This document shows, in pieces, positions 55,701 to 64,000 of a DNA stretch of 64,000 nt (position 1 is its first letter; every line of letters starts with the position of its first letter). Position numbers and translations under genes: made by a program. Under the pieces are notes generated by a model. It was not told the origin of the DNA. It worked only from the letters and a program-made list of their open reading frames with translations, and did no database searches. This DNA is from Beroe forskalii (taxonomy: Eukaryota > Ctenophora > Nuda > Beroida > Beroidae): the NCBI GenBank assembly GCA_011033025.1, contig WFMF01000107.1:186001-250000 (forward strand), written 5' to 3'.

Positions 55701-57476
55701 TCCGTAGACCTAAGCCCAGCCCTAAAACTGCAAGATAACGTGAACCTCAGCCCAGCCCTAAAACTGCAAGATAACGAGTCAGTTCGACGATTTATTGAGA
55801 AACTCCAACATCCCGAGGACTGTGACTCCGCCCGGAAACTCGTCTGTCCGCTAACTCCGGCTTGCGGGTTCGGCTGCATAACCCACAAACTTGTGAACTG
55901 TTTCATATACGCTGCCTGGACAAACCGGACCGTGTTACTGTACCCCTTCCCAGGACCCATCATAACGAAGGAGGGGTGGGAGCGGTACTTCCTGCCTATC
56001 AGTGAGAACTGTACGAGTTATGGGCGCCCCGAGAAGTGGGGTCCGGACCATGCCCAGCACCAGGTGGTGAGAATAGACTCGCACCGTGCGGCCCCCACCC
56101 CGGGGTTGGAGGAGTGGGAGGGGGTGCCGCCCCCCTGGGTGCAGGCCCCCTCCTCAGTGGAGTCCCCCATGGCTTGGTGGGTGGGGCACATCGTACAGTA
56201 CGTCTACCGGCTCCAGCCCACCATGGCAGAACACGTGAGGGCTGCTAAGGAGAACATTGGGTTTGTAGAGCCCATTCCAGGGATGCAGGTGCGCAGGACG
56301 GACAAGAAACGGGAGACTGAGTATGTGCCAGTGGAGGCATACATGCCGTCCATAGAGCGTTACTATAGCAACCAGAAGAAGGGGGCAGTAAAACGCGTGT
56401 ACTTGGCAACAGACGAGCCTGCAGTGGTGAGCGAGCTACAGACCGAATACCCTGACTACACCTTCATCAGTGATAGTGCGACTGTGAGCGCTGCCAGCAA
56501 CTTTACGCAAAACAGCAGGTTCAGTTCGGAGAACCATTTGGGAATAATAACAGACATTCAGTTGCTCCTGAGTTGCGAGTTTGTGGTGTGCACTCTGTCC
56601 TCTAACATCGGTAGACTTGTGTACGAGGTACACAGCTCGAGATTATGGGATCTCAGGGAGACATTTCACTCGGCAGACAAAGCGTACGAATACCTCTGAT
56701 TACATAAATTCTCTGCTTAAGAATTACTTTACTTTGGGATGACTGGAAAGATTTCATATATCCTTGCCTCTTATTTACTTATTTTACTGATTTCAACATA
56801 TTATAATGATTATGATCAAACTAATCTCAATGATTTTATCGTGTTTCCACTTCTCCTGGGTGAGGGGTCTGAAAATACCAGTTATTTCACTACCTTCCTT
56901 CCCATAACGACAGAAGTCAGAACACAATACATAACCACGTACCTATCTGCTGCGCTAGGAGCAGATGTTCCCTGGTCTGCGGCATCTGTCCGTCCGTCGC
57001 CGCCACCACCAGAATCACGCCGTCCATCTTGCTGGCTCCCATTATCATGTTCTTGACGTAGTCCGCGTGTCCCGGACAGTCCACGTGCGAGTAGTGCCGC
57101 GCGGCGGTCTCGTACTCCACGTGCTGGCTGTTGATCGTGATGCCGCGCACCTGCTCCTCCGGCGCGTTGTCGATCTGCGCGTAGTCGCGGAACTGCGCCA
57201 GCCCATCCTCCGCAAGTACTTTGGGAATACGGGGGGCTCAGTGGGGGTAAAGTGGGGGATGGGTTAAGTAGTGGGGGGGGGGGAAATAGTTTTATCTGAG
57301 TATCTGATCGAGTGATCGAATGATTTGAAAATATTCCTGCTAAATCAATGGTAACTTTATAAGCAAACCTTTAGTGATAGCTGCTGTTAGCGTGGTTTTG
57401 CCGTGGTCAATGTGTCCGATCGTGCCGATGTTCAGATGAGCTTTCTTTCTGTCGAATGTTGCTAGCAACCTTGAAG
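52788..57476 (-). CDS. TUFM: Mitochondrial elongation factor Tu (5' exon missing)
   Basis: Exons 57476-57369, 57218-56943, 55290-55140 joined to 55004-54760, 53791-53646, 53361-53257 and 52979-52788 keep one frame for about 408 codons. GTPase motifs are complete: GHIDHGKT (P-loop), RGITI (switch I), DCPGH, NKVD and GSA. Domain 2 ([17 protein letters not shown]) and domain 3 ([17 protein letters not shown]) follow. It delivers aminoacyl-tRNA to the mitochondrial ribosome. The first exon with ATG and transit peptide was not found. The 135-bp break at 55005-55139 has CATATG at both edges, an in-frame TGA, and no GT-AG boundaries (see findings). The other introns are GT-AG. One intron contains a G-rich minisatellite, another a nested fucosyltransferase gene. 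The introns exclude bacterial contamination. Confidence 0.92.
53795..54600. repeat. G-rich minisatellite in TUFM intron
   Basis: About 800 bp of irregular GGGGAGTGGTTAGTGTGGGG units on the plus strand, almost free of C. Units of about 12-30 bp vary in G-run length (4-10). The non-template strand for TUFM is C-rich, so the template strand is the G-rich one. The array begins immediately at the acceptor of the 53791 exon, so the pyrimidine tract of that acceptor is the repeat itself. Confidence 0.9.
55005..55145 (-). other. 135-bp interruption of TUFM bounded by CATATG repeats
   Basis: CATATG at 55005-55010 and 55140-55145. Removing one copy plus the 129 bp between them restores the conserved FGSAICALND reading. 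Reading through meets TGA directly after the first CATATG. None of the six alternative boundaries inside the repeat gives GT-AG, GC-AG or AT-AC. No terminal inverted repeats. It is either a non-canonical intron or a recent insertion with a 6-bp target duplication. Confidence 0.75.
55614..56699 (+). CDS. Alpha-1,6-fucosyltransferase-like (GT23, FUT8-type), no SH3
   Basis: An intronless 361-residue ORF in an intron of TUFM on the opposite strand. Residues about 8-28 form the type II Golgi signal anchor. Then come [15 protein letters not shown] and CGFGC-x-THKLVNCF (FUT8 N-terminal catalytic part), [14 protein letters not shown], the donor-binding VRRTDK (226-231), RVYLATDEP (261-269), FISDS (284-288) and the final [19 protein letters not shown]8 adds core fucose to the innermost GlcNAc of N-glycans using GDP-fucose. 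This protein stops about where the SH3 domain of vertebrate FUT8 begins, and its stem is short. Eleven residues of the stem are duplicated (two SPALKLQDN copies; a 33-bp DNA repeat at about 55710-55780). Intronless structure suggests a retrocopy that kept an open frame; activity is uncertain. Confidence 0.87.
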   Translation: MIRKPRIDIFLKILILIYVIYIFSPLLPNSVDLSPALKLQDNVNLSPALKLQDNESVRRFIEKLQHPEDCDSARKLVCPLTPACGFGCITHKLVNCFIYAAWTNRTVLLYPFPGPIITKEGWERYFLPISENCTSYGRPEKWGPDHAQHQVVRIDSHRAAPTPGLEEWEGVPPPWVQAPSSVESPMAWWVGHIVQYVYRLQPTMAEHVRAAKENIGFVEPIPGMQVRRTDKKRETEYVPVEAYMPSIERYYSNQKKGAVKRVYLATDEPAVVSELQTEYPDYTFISDSATVSAASNFTQNSRFSSENHLGIITDIQLLLSCEFVVCTLSSNIGRLVYEVHSSRLWDLRETFHSADKAYEYL

Positions 57477-58634
57477 CTGAAATTAGAAGACATCAAAAAC
57501 AATGTATCCAGTGGCTCATGATAATTTTGTATGGTAGGGGAATAAATATTCGGAGGTTCATATTCTGTCAGTTCTTCAAGTTGTTACAAATGCATCACAA
57601 CAGTTATTAATAAGAATGTTTGCTGCGCGGCGTAACCATCTAATAGCACTTTTCACTGTGATCTGTTTCAATGCTTCTGAGAAGCAAATTTGAAATTATT
57701 TGATATTTCCATGGCCACAAAATAAGTCGTTGTAAATAATGGCCTCATAAGCACATAATAATATGTTGAATAGAGCTAGAGCTATTAAAATGTCATGAGT
57801 AACGGCTCGTAGGAGGATTAAAAACAAACAATGATGGGACGCACAAGGTAGGAGAGGTGGAAATTATGCTTGCTATTTTGCTGAAATGGGTCTCTTGAAA
57901 ATACTAGATGTTGCAAGCTAATGGAAGTCTAAACACAGCTTCCAAGTCAAAATATGCTTGGTAGAAAATCCAAACAAATACGGTGAGTTGCTAAATACCA
58001 CTTAAGGTATGACGTTGGGCCGTGTGATTAGTTGACATCAGGTACTGAAATCAAGTTCTTCACACCACCATAATCATGCGATTCAACGCATTCGATGTGC
58101 AGCTTTCAACCGTTATAATGACCCCAGCTGGAGGAACCTTTTGTTTGTGCATGACTTATAAAAAGGGGTGGCACCCTTCAATGCAGACAAGGGACACTTT
58201 GATTTGCTTGGCCCCATCACGAAAGCTACTTCAGAAACTTTCGGTGCCCCGCTGTTTGAGCACTTAGATGAAACAGTTTTCATTTGACTTTAACGCGCTG
58301 ATTATTCCAGCCATGGCGTGCTATATACCTTACTCTCACGGGTATATCTGTCATGCAACGATAACTGTCGATATTTAGTTAGTTTACCCATACGATTCTT
58401 GTTGTTTGGGGATAAATGACGTATTCAGTATTCACCAACCAAAGGGCGAGCTGGCTTAAGGCTCGTGTTCTGATTGGTCAATGCTTCACTACTCCGCAAA
58501 CAATACAATCAAATTCAAATCAATCAATTGAAATCCTTGGACTATTCGGGAAAAGTAAACTAGTCACCGATATTGATACTGAATTTCAACAATATTCCAG
58601 TAACTTAACCCATATTTTATTCAGGTTATCAGGA
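57477..58634. other. Intergenic or TUFM 5' region, no exon recognised
   Basis: Should contain the TUFM first exon and promoter (minus strand) and the promoter of the repeat-protein gene (plus strand). I could not identify a transit-peptide exon ending in phase 1 with confidence. Confidence 0.4.
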
Positions 58635-61235
58635 ATGTCAAGGATCCTCCTGATAACCCTACTCGTCACATGCCTCGTATACGCAGCAACCAGCAGAGCT
58701 GTCGTGCAGAAACAAAATACCAAAAAACAACTCAGATACAAGAATAAAAACAAAAACAAGAACAAATACCAACCACAAATTGTGGAAAAAGATGGCACCG
58801 CGCAAAATACTGAAAATGTGCCGGCTGCCCTCGAAGATAGGACTGTAGCAAAGGCCGAGGACGTCCACGCTGTAGACAGAAGTCCACCATCACCACCACA
58901 CAGAGACCCAGCACAGAACGGCCAAGCTGGGGCAGGCAACTCTCCTGTCAAGGGTCAGACGGGTCATGCTGATCTGGATAAAGCTGATATGGAGCAAATT
59001 CAAGCTGATCTGGATCAAGCTTTCATTGATCAAGCTGCTATGATTAAAGAACAGATGTGGGAATACGGGGAGAAGTACAAAAAAGATGAGGGTCTCCAAG
59101 AACTCAAGGAGTTAATGGAAATAGTGCAGCTAAGTATCAGCTTGGATGACAGGTTCTTGATTTGTGATGCATTCGCGGACTTTTTTCCAAACCGACTTCC
59201 GGGACAGCATGTGGGAGATTCTAAATCATCAATGGGAGGAAGCGCAGGAAACACTCCTGGAAGTGGGTGGGGAGCTGTTCCCTGGGATGTTTGGTGATTA
59301 TACTGAGCTAGGGGGTGAAGAAGAAAGTGATATTGAAGAAGAAAGTGGGATTGGAGAAGAGAACTGGGGTGAAGAAAGTGGGAGTGAAGAAGAGAACTGG
59401 GAGGACGAAGAAGAAAAAGCCTGGATAAGAGAAGGAGAGGGACATGACAGAGAGGGACATTACGGAGAAGGACATGACAGAGAGGGACATTACGGAGAGG
59501 GACATGACAGAGAGGGACATTACGGAGAGGGACATTACGGAGAGGGACATCACGGAGAGGGACATGACGGAGAGGGACATTACGGAGAGGGACATTACAG
59601 AGAGGAAAACATGACGGAGAGAAGGACATTCGCAGACAAACATTATCAGATTAGACAAAATTATCAGAAAAACATTACGGAGAGGGACATGACAGAGAAA
59701 TTACGGAGAGGACATTGCGAGAGGACATGACAAAATCATGGGATGAAGAGAATACCCTCAAGATACAATACGGAGGGACAATACAGAGAGGGACATTACG
59801 GTGAGGGACATTACGGAGAGGGACATTACGGAGAGGGACATGACCGAGAGGGACATTACGGAGAGGGACATTACGGAGAGGGACATTACGGAGAGGGACA
59901 TGACAGAGAGGGACATGACAGAGAGGGACATGACAGAGAGGGACATCATGGAGAGAGACATTTCAGAGAGGGACATTACGGAGAGGGAAATGACGGAGAG
60001 GGACATTATAGAGAGGGACATTACGGAGAGGGACATCATGGAGAGGGAAATGATGGAGAGGGTCATTACGGAGAGGACATTACGGAGAGGGGCATGTCGG
60101 AGAAGGACATTACGGAGACGGACATTACGGAGAAGGACATGTCGGAGAGGGACATTACGGAGAGGGGCATGACAGAGAGGGACATTACGGAGAGGAACAT
60201 TACGGAGAGGGACATGACAGAGAGGGACATTACGGAGAGGGACATTACGGAGAGGGAAATTATAGAGAGGGACATGACGGAGAGGGACATTCCGGAGAGG
60301 GACATTACGGAGAGGGACATTATGGAGAGGAACATGACGGAGAGGGACATTACGGAGAGGGACATTACGGAGAGGGACATTACGGAGAGGGACATGTCGG
60401 AGAGGGACATGACAGAGAGGGACATTACGGAGACGGACATGACGGAGACGGACATGACGGAGAGGGACATTACGGAGAGGAACATTACGGAGACGGACAT
60501 GACGGAGAGGGACATGACGGAGAGGAACATTACGGAGACGGACATGACGGAGACGGACATGACGGAGACGGACATGACGGAGACGGACATGACGGAGACG
60601 GACATTACGGAGAGGGACATTACGGAGAGGAAAACTGGAATGAAGAAGAAAAAACAGACTCAGAACCAGACTGGCATATGAACGAAGAGGAACAAGAAAA
60701 AGCGTGGAGAGCTTGGATGGAAGATGAAGGCTTTTATTGGGACGAAGAAGAAAAAATCTACAGGATGGTCGAAGATTCTAAACGTGGCAATGTTGATGAA
60801 TACGATCCAGATCCATATGGTCACGATGAAGAGGGACATTACGGAGAGGAAAACTGGAGTGAAGAAGAAGTGATCGAATTAGCAAAATTGTATCCAGAAA
60901 AACGCTGGTATTATGACGAAGAAGAAAGGACTTGGATGGAACAAAAATCCTGGGATGAAGAAGAATACCCTCAAGATACAATGCAGGGCGAAGATTCTAT
61001 GCGTGGCTATGTTGATGATAGCGAACCCTATAACGGAGAGGGACATTACGGAGAGGGACATTACGGCGAGGAAAATTGGAATCACAGAAGAAAACGCAGA
61101 GAGGTTGAAAAAGTAAATCTGAAAGTTCTGGAAGAAAAGCTCAAGTACTTCTTTAGCAGGCGATTATACTTCAGCTTCATTGCAAATTACTGCCAATTTG
61201 AGCAGGGCAAATGGCACAACTGGCAAGGTTATTAA
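58635..61235 (+). CDS. Secreted His/Gly/Glu-rich pentapeptide-repeat protein, frame-shifted
   Basis: The ATG at 58635 starts a clear signal peptide (MSRILLITLLVTCLVYAATS), then a basic Lys/Asn stretch, a Pro-rich linker and helical parts (DLDKADMEQIQADLDQAF). In an upstream extension (58416) the hydrophobic segment would be internal, so 58635 is preferred. From about 59440 to 60640 a 15-nt unit encodes E-G-H-(Y/D)-(G/R), about 75 times. Acidic Trp-rich blocks (EENW, WDEEE) precede and follow it, then a basic C-terminus (RRKRREVEK) and a stop at 61235. The frame changes at a T6 run (59181-59186), around 59600-59760, and at about 60072 where a GGG is GG; start and end share one frame. I know no family. 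A metal-binding or structural or adhesive extracellular protein is inferred from composition. Confidence 0.6.
59440..60640 (+). repeat. 15-bp coding minisatellite (GAGGGACATTACGGA)
   Basis: About 75-80 copies of GAGGGACAT(TAC/GAC)(GGA/AGA), sometimes GAGACGGACATGACG. All variable positions fit E-G-H-Y/D-G/R coding: the substitutions change Tyr/Asp, Gly/Arg or Gly-Glu/Gly-Asp but keep His. Repeats continue as isolated units at 60832-60846 and 61035-61065. Confidence 0.92.
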
Positions 61236-61639
61236 ATGGTTACAATATGATGCGATGATCGGTTCTTCATACTCTTGTGAAGATTTCTGAACTACTCGAA
61301 CATTTATCAAAAAGTAGGTGGAGACCGGAAAATAGAAGTGCTGATGAAGTGAAACCACTAAACTAACATATGAATGATACCTGGTTATTAGATTAAGTTT
61401 ATACCTATCGAACCCAGTTTTATTCATATCATCATTACTCATTAGTAAAACCAGCCAATTTCTTTATATCGTATTTAACAACTTAACTCTTTTGCCACCT
61501 CGTGCCGTAAACAGAAATATTAAACTCGTGTATTATTTAGAAAACACAGAAGCTGGATGAATTTTTCAAATTTAATGATGATGGTTGTAGAATATTTCAT
61601 GTTTTTGAATATTTGCTCGTTTCTTAGTTATCACCTTCA
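61236..61639. other. 3' flank of repeat-protein gene
   Basis: AT-rich, no coding feature. No strong AATAAA was found close to the stop. Confidence 0.35.
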
Positions 61640-61799
61640 GGCACCTGCATCGTTCCGCATCGATCAAATGAAATGATCAAATGAAAAACGCACACAATCG
61701 TTCGCGTTTGTTTTTTGCGCGGACGTCTTCGTAAAAGTGTGTTGTACGCGTTTTTCATTTGATCAGCCCGTTTGATCGACGCGGAACGATGAAACCACC
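61640..61799. mobile_element. 160-bp MITE, copy C (inverted orientation)
   Basis: Reverse-oriented member of the family at 45999 and 50032: starts GGCACCTGCATCGTTCCGC and ends GATCGACGCGGAACGATGAAACCACC. Flanks are TTCA on the left and CTAG on the right, so a target duplication is not clear for this copy. Confidence 0.85.
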
Positions 61800-63594
61800 C
61801 TAGAATTGGAGTACTGCTAATTAAATTGACATCTTGCTTAGATTTAAGTACCTTGCTTAGATTAAGTATCATGCGTTATTTAATGATGCATACCAACCAA
61901 CATTGATCGACAAGGCGTGCGGACGAAATCACACTGGGACACAGCCCTACGTAACTCCGGACGTTTTTCCGGGCGGACGTTAGTCCTACCATCACTGTTG
62001 CCTCTGATGCTGCCAGAAATAATCTAAAACCTCCAACAATGTCCATAGGAAAGTAAATCATTAATTCTACTAAGGGGAAGGGGCTACAAATGTGAAATGA
62101 TCATGATTTGTTGGGTGCTGTCTTCGTCTAATGACGGATAAAGTTCCTGCTCGTGGATTAGTGCGCACAGCATGATTTTAAAGGGGCGGGGGTTTAATCA
62201 TGCAAAATCTTGATAAGCAACGTCAAGAAAGCATGCCGTAGAAATAATTGTGGATATCTACAAGTTCTGTGGTATGTGATTTCTATCAAATCTACGTAAT
62301 CTCACAAAGTCAGCACCAATTGTCGTTCAAGATTTGATACTTAATGCGCATAGAACGTTCAAAAAGAGATAAAAGTGACTTTAAAAAGGTAAACTATGGT
62401 TTTTCTCAGTACAGTGCAGTGCACAACTTGGACACGAAATTTCCAGATCAAATTTGGCACACTCGTTGCGCGCGCGGCTAGCTAATCACGCGCGCACGAA
62501 CCGTTTTTTCATGAATTTAGGAGATTTGATAGAATAAACATCTGTAAAAGATGCGTGAGGCGATCGCGCGTCGCGTAAAATGTTTAATTTGTGGACACTC
62601 CCAGTAGATGTTCTAGCCCAAAATTGTCATGATTCTACATGTGGATTTACCTATTGATCCTCGACACAGCATGCCGCGCGTGCCGTAGGAAACGCAAAAA
62701 GCTCCAACTATTTTCCAAGAATATCTGCAAATGAGATCATGATACGGGTAAGGTTTCATCCAATCAAGCAGGCGACTCGGCATCATCTATTACCCACTTC
62801 ACTCTGTGATAATTACGTCCTAAAACTTAGGATCATGTTATCAAAACAGACATAATGTAAACACAAGGAGACAAAGACGATACTTTAATTCACGGATTAC
62901 TGGGAAATCCATGACAAAAATGAAGAGGAACCCCATGTAGATCATGACGATTCCATGACAATTCTGCTAGAACATCTACTCGACACTCCTAATCGCTTGG
63001 ATGGGGTTATTATCAGGTTACCACACCATGGAAAATGGGCAGCCCAAAACGCCATTCTAGAGCATGATAATATGGATTAATAAAACGGGGAAGGGGTTAG
63101 AAAAAGAACCAGTGACCACCAGTGTAACCCATGGTACGAAAAAAGCGATCGAACTTTGGAAACTTGAAAAGACAGACTCATTTCCCCTACTCTTTTCAGC
63201 TAATTCATTAATTAACTCACCAATTTGGATCGACTTCGCACTCTGAAAGGAATAATTTAGTAGTTTCAGGCACTATTTCGATGGTAATAAAAACTAAATA
63301 AATCGATAAGACTGCTACTTCAGCATTGAATCCTCAGCATTCAGGGCAATACAATCACTGCAGCATTTGAGCGAGGAAATTACCTTGTTGACAGTGGATA
63401 AGGTAGAGTAGAGACCTCCTGAAAGATAAGACGTTTGTTAGGACTATGAGAATCGGAAACATAGATTTACTGCTGTAGCTCGGCTGTTATTATCTTCCAA
63501 TTTATTTTCTCCAGTTAAAGATTTGATAAAAAGTGTCGTGTCTTAAAAATAATTTGAACAAACTCGAGTAATGACTTAAGTTTCAATTTAAAAA
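61800..63594. other. Intergenic, no gene recognised
   Basis: A few CpG-rich words (62460-62690, with GCGCGCG) and short ORFs without support. Nothing assignable. Confidence 0.4.
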
Positions 63595-63825
63595 GTGAGT
63601 GATAGAGTGATAGGACCTACAACACTAGTTTCAATCTGAATTTCACTCTGAATTGTGAGCGATAGGACCTACAACACAAGTTTCAGTCTGAATTTCACTC
63701 TAAATAGTGAGTTATAGGACCTAAAACTCAAGTTTCAGTCTGAATTTCACTCTGAATTGTGAGTGATAGGACCTACAACTCAAGTTTCAATCTGAATTTC
63801 AATCTGAATTTCAGTTATATGAATG
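63595..63825. repeat. About 53-bp minisatellite, four copies
   Basis: Units of GATAGGACCTACAACNCAAG then TTTCA(G/A)TCTGAATTTCACTCTGAATTGTGAG, four copies with few differences, ending in a partial TCTGAATTTCA repeat. Confidence 0.85.
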
Positions 63826-64000
63826 AATTCACTCACCACAGCATCGTCGGAATGTGAGACTCAGCATGTCCACCCTAGCCTATCAAAGAATACGATGTTA
63901 GAAAGTGTTAGCAAGTCATGTTTACGAACAAAATGACCACTATAATTCTAATAAAGTGATAGAATGGTAACTTAGTAACTTGATAGAATGATGACTTGAT

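Noticed and set aside
52788-57476. Bacterial EF-Tu contamination
   Set aside because: Coding sequence is split by several introns and the protein is closest in character to mitochondrial EF-Tu.
59308-60620. Minus-strand ORFs made of MSLSV / MSVSV repeats and plus-strand RDITERDM frames
   Set aside because: They are the other frames of the 15-nt repeat; a unit divisible by three with no stop stays open in several frames. No start context, signal or flanking non-repeat protein supports them.

Overview
The window is nuclear DNA from an invertebrate animal. The genes carry GT-AG introns in consistent phases and encode typical metazoan proteins (RanBP9/10, MITD1, mitochondrial EF-Tu, AGXT2, FUT8-like). 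The non-coding DNA is crowded with non-LTR retrotransposons, terminal-inverted-repeat (TIR) elements and minisatellites. The base composition is AT-rich, and there is one 100-N scaffold gap at 31289-31388. I cannot name the species; a marine invertebrate fits best, and that is inference.

Layout. 1-3600: repeats, including a tandem array whose units each carry a GC-rich hairpin. 4019-13140 (-): a complete RANBP9/10-type gene in seven exons; its fifth intron holds a 5.4-kb inverted-repeat element with a TIR transposon nested inside. 13887-17861 (-): a three-exon ADP-ribosylglycohydrolase-family gene. 17966-18141: a TIR element with three hairpins. 19356-20345 (+): an intact retrotransposon-type ORF1 with no ORF2. 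21129-22614 (-): an AUH/ECHDC2-like enoyl-CoA hydratase, broken by frameshifts. 23143-26953 and 37956-43090 (-): two near-identical CR1-like LINE copies. The second copy contains a 594-bp TTAA element, and the first copy preserves its empty site. 27804-31288: a second LINE family, split by a 2.1-kb palindrome-rich element.

31389-32099 (+): the 3' part of AGXT2, starting at the gap. 33237-34858 (+): complete MITD1 in six exons, convergent with a single-pass membrane protein of unknown function (35602-36204, -). 48866-50552 (-): the 3' exons of a cysteine-rich GCC2/GCC3-like protein. 52788-57476 (-): mitochondrial EF-Tu (TUFM), lacking only its first exon or exons, with an intronless FUT8-like fucosyltransferase nested in one intron on the other strand. 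58635-61235 (+): a secreted protein dominated by a 15-nt repeat encoding E-G-H-(Y/D)-(G/R), with several frame changes. 61236-64000: repeats with no recognised gene.

The genes have unrelated housekeeping roles (CTLH ubiquitin-ligase scaffold, ADP-ribose removal, abscission, mitochondrial translation, amino-group transfer, glycosylation) and do not form a cluster. The most unusual items are: the 135-bp TUFM interruption bounded by CATATG direct repeats with no GT-AG boundaries; the His/Tyr/Glu-rich pentapeptide protein; the set of newly delimited TIR elements with readable target duplications; and a recurring pattern of homopolymer-length frameshifts that may be assembly error.
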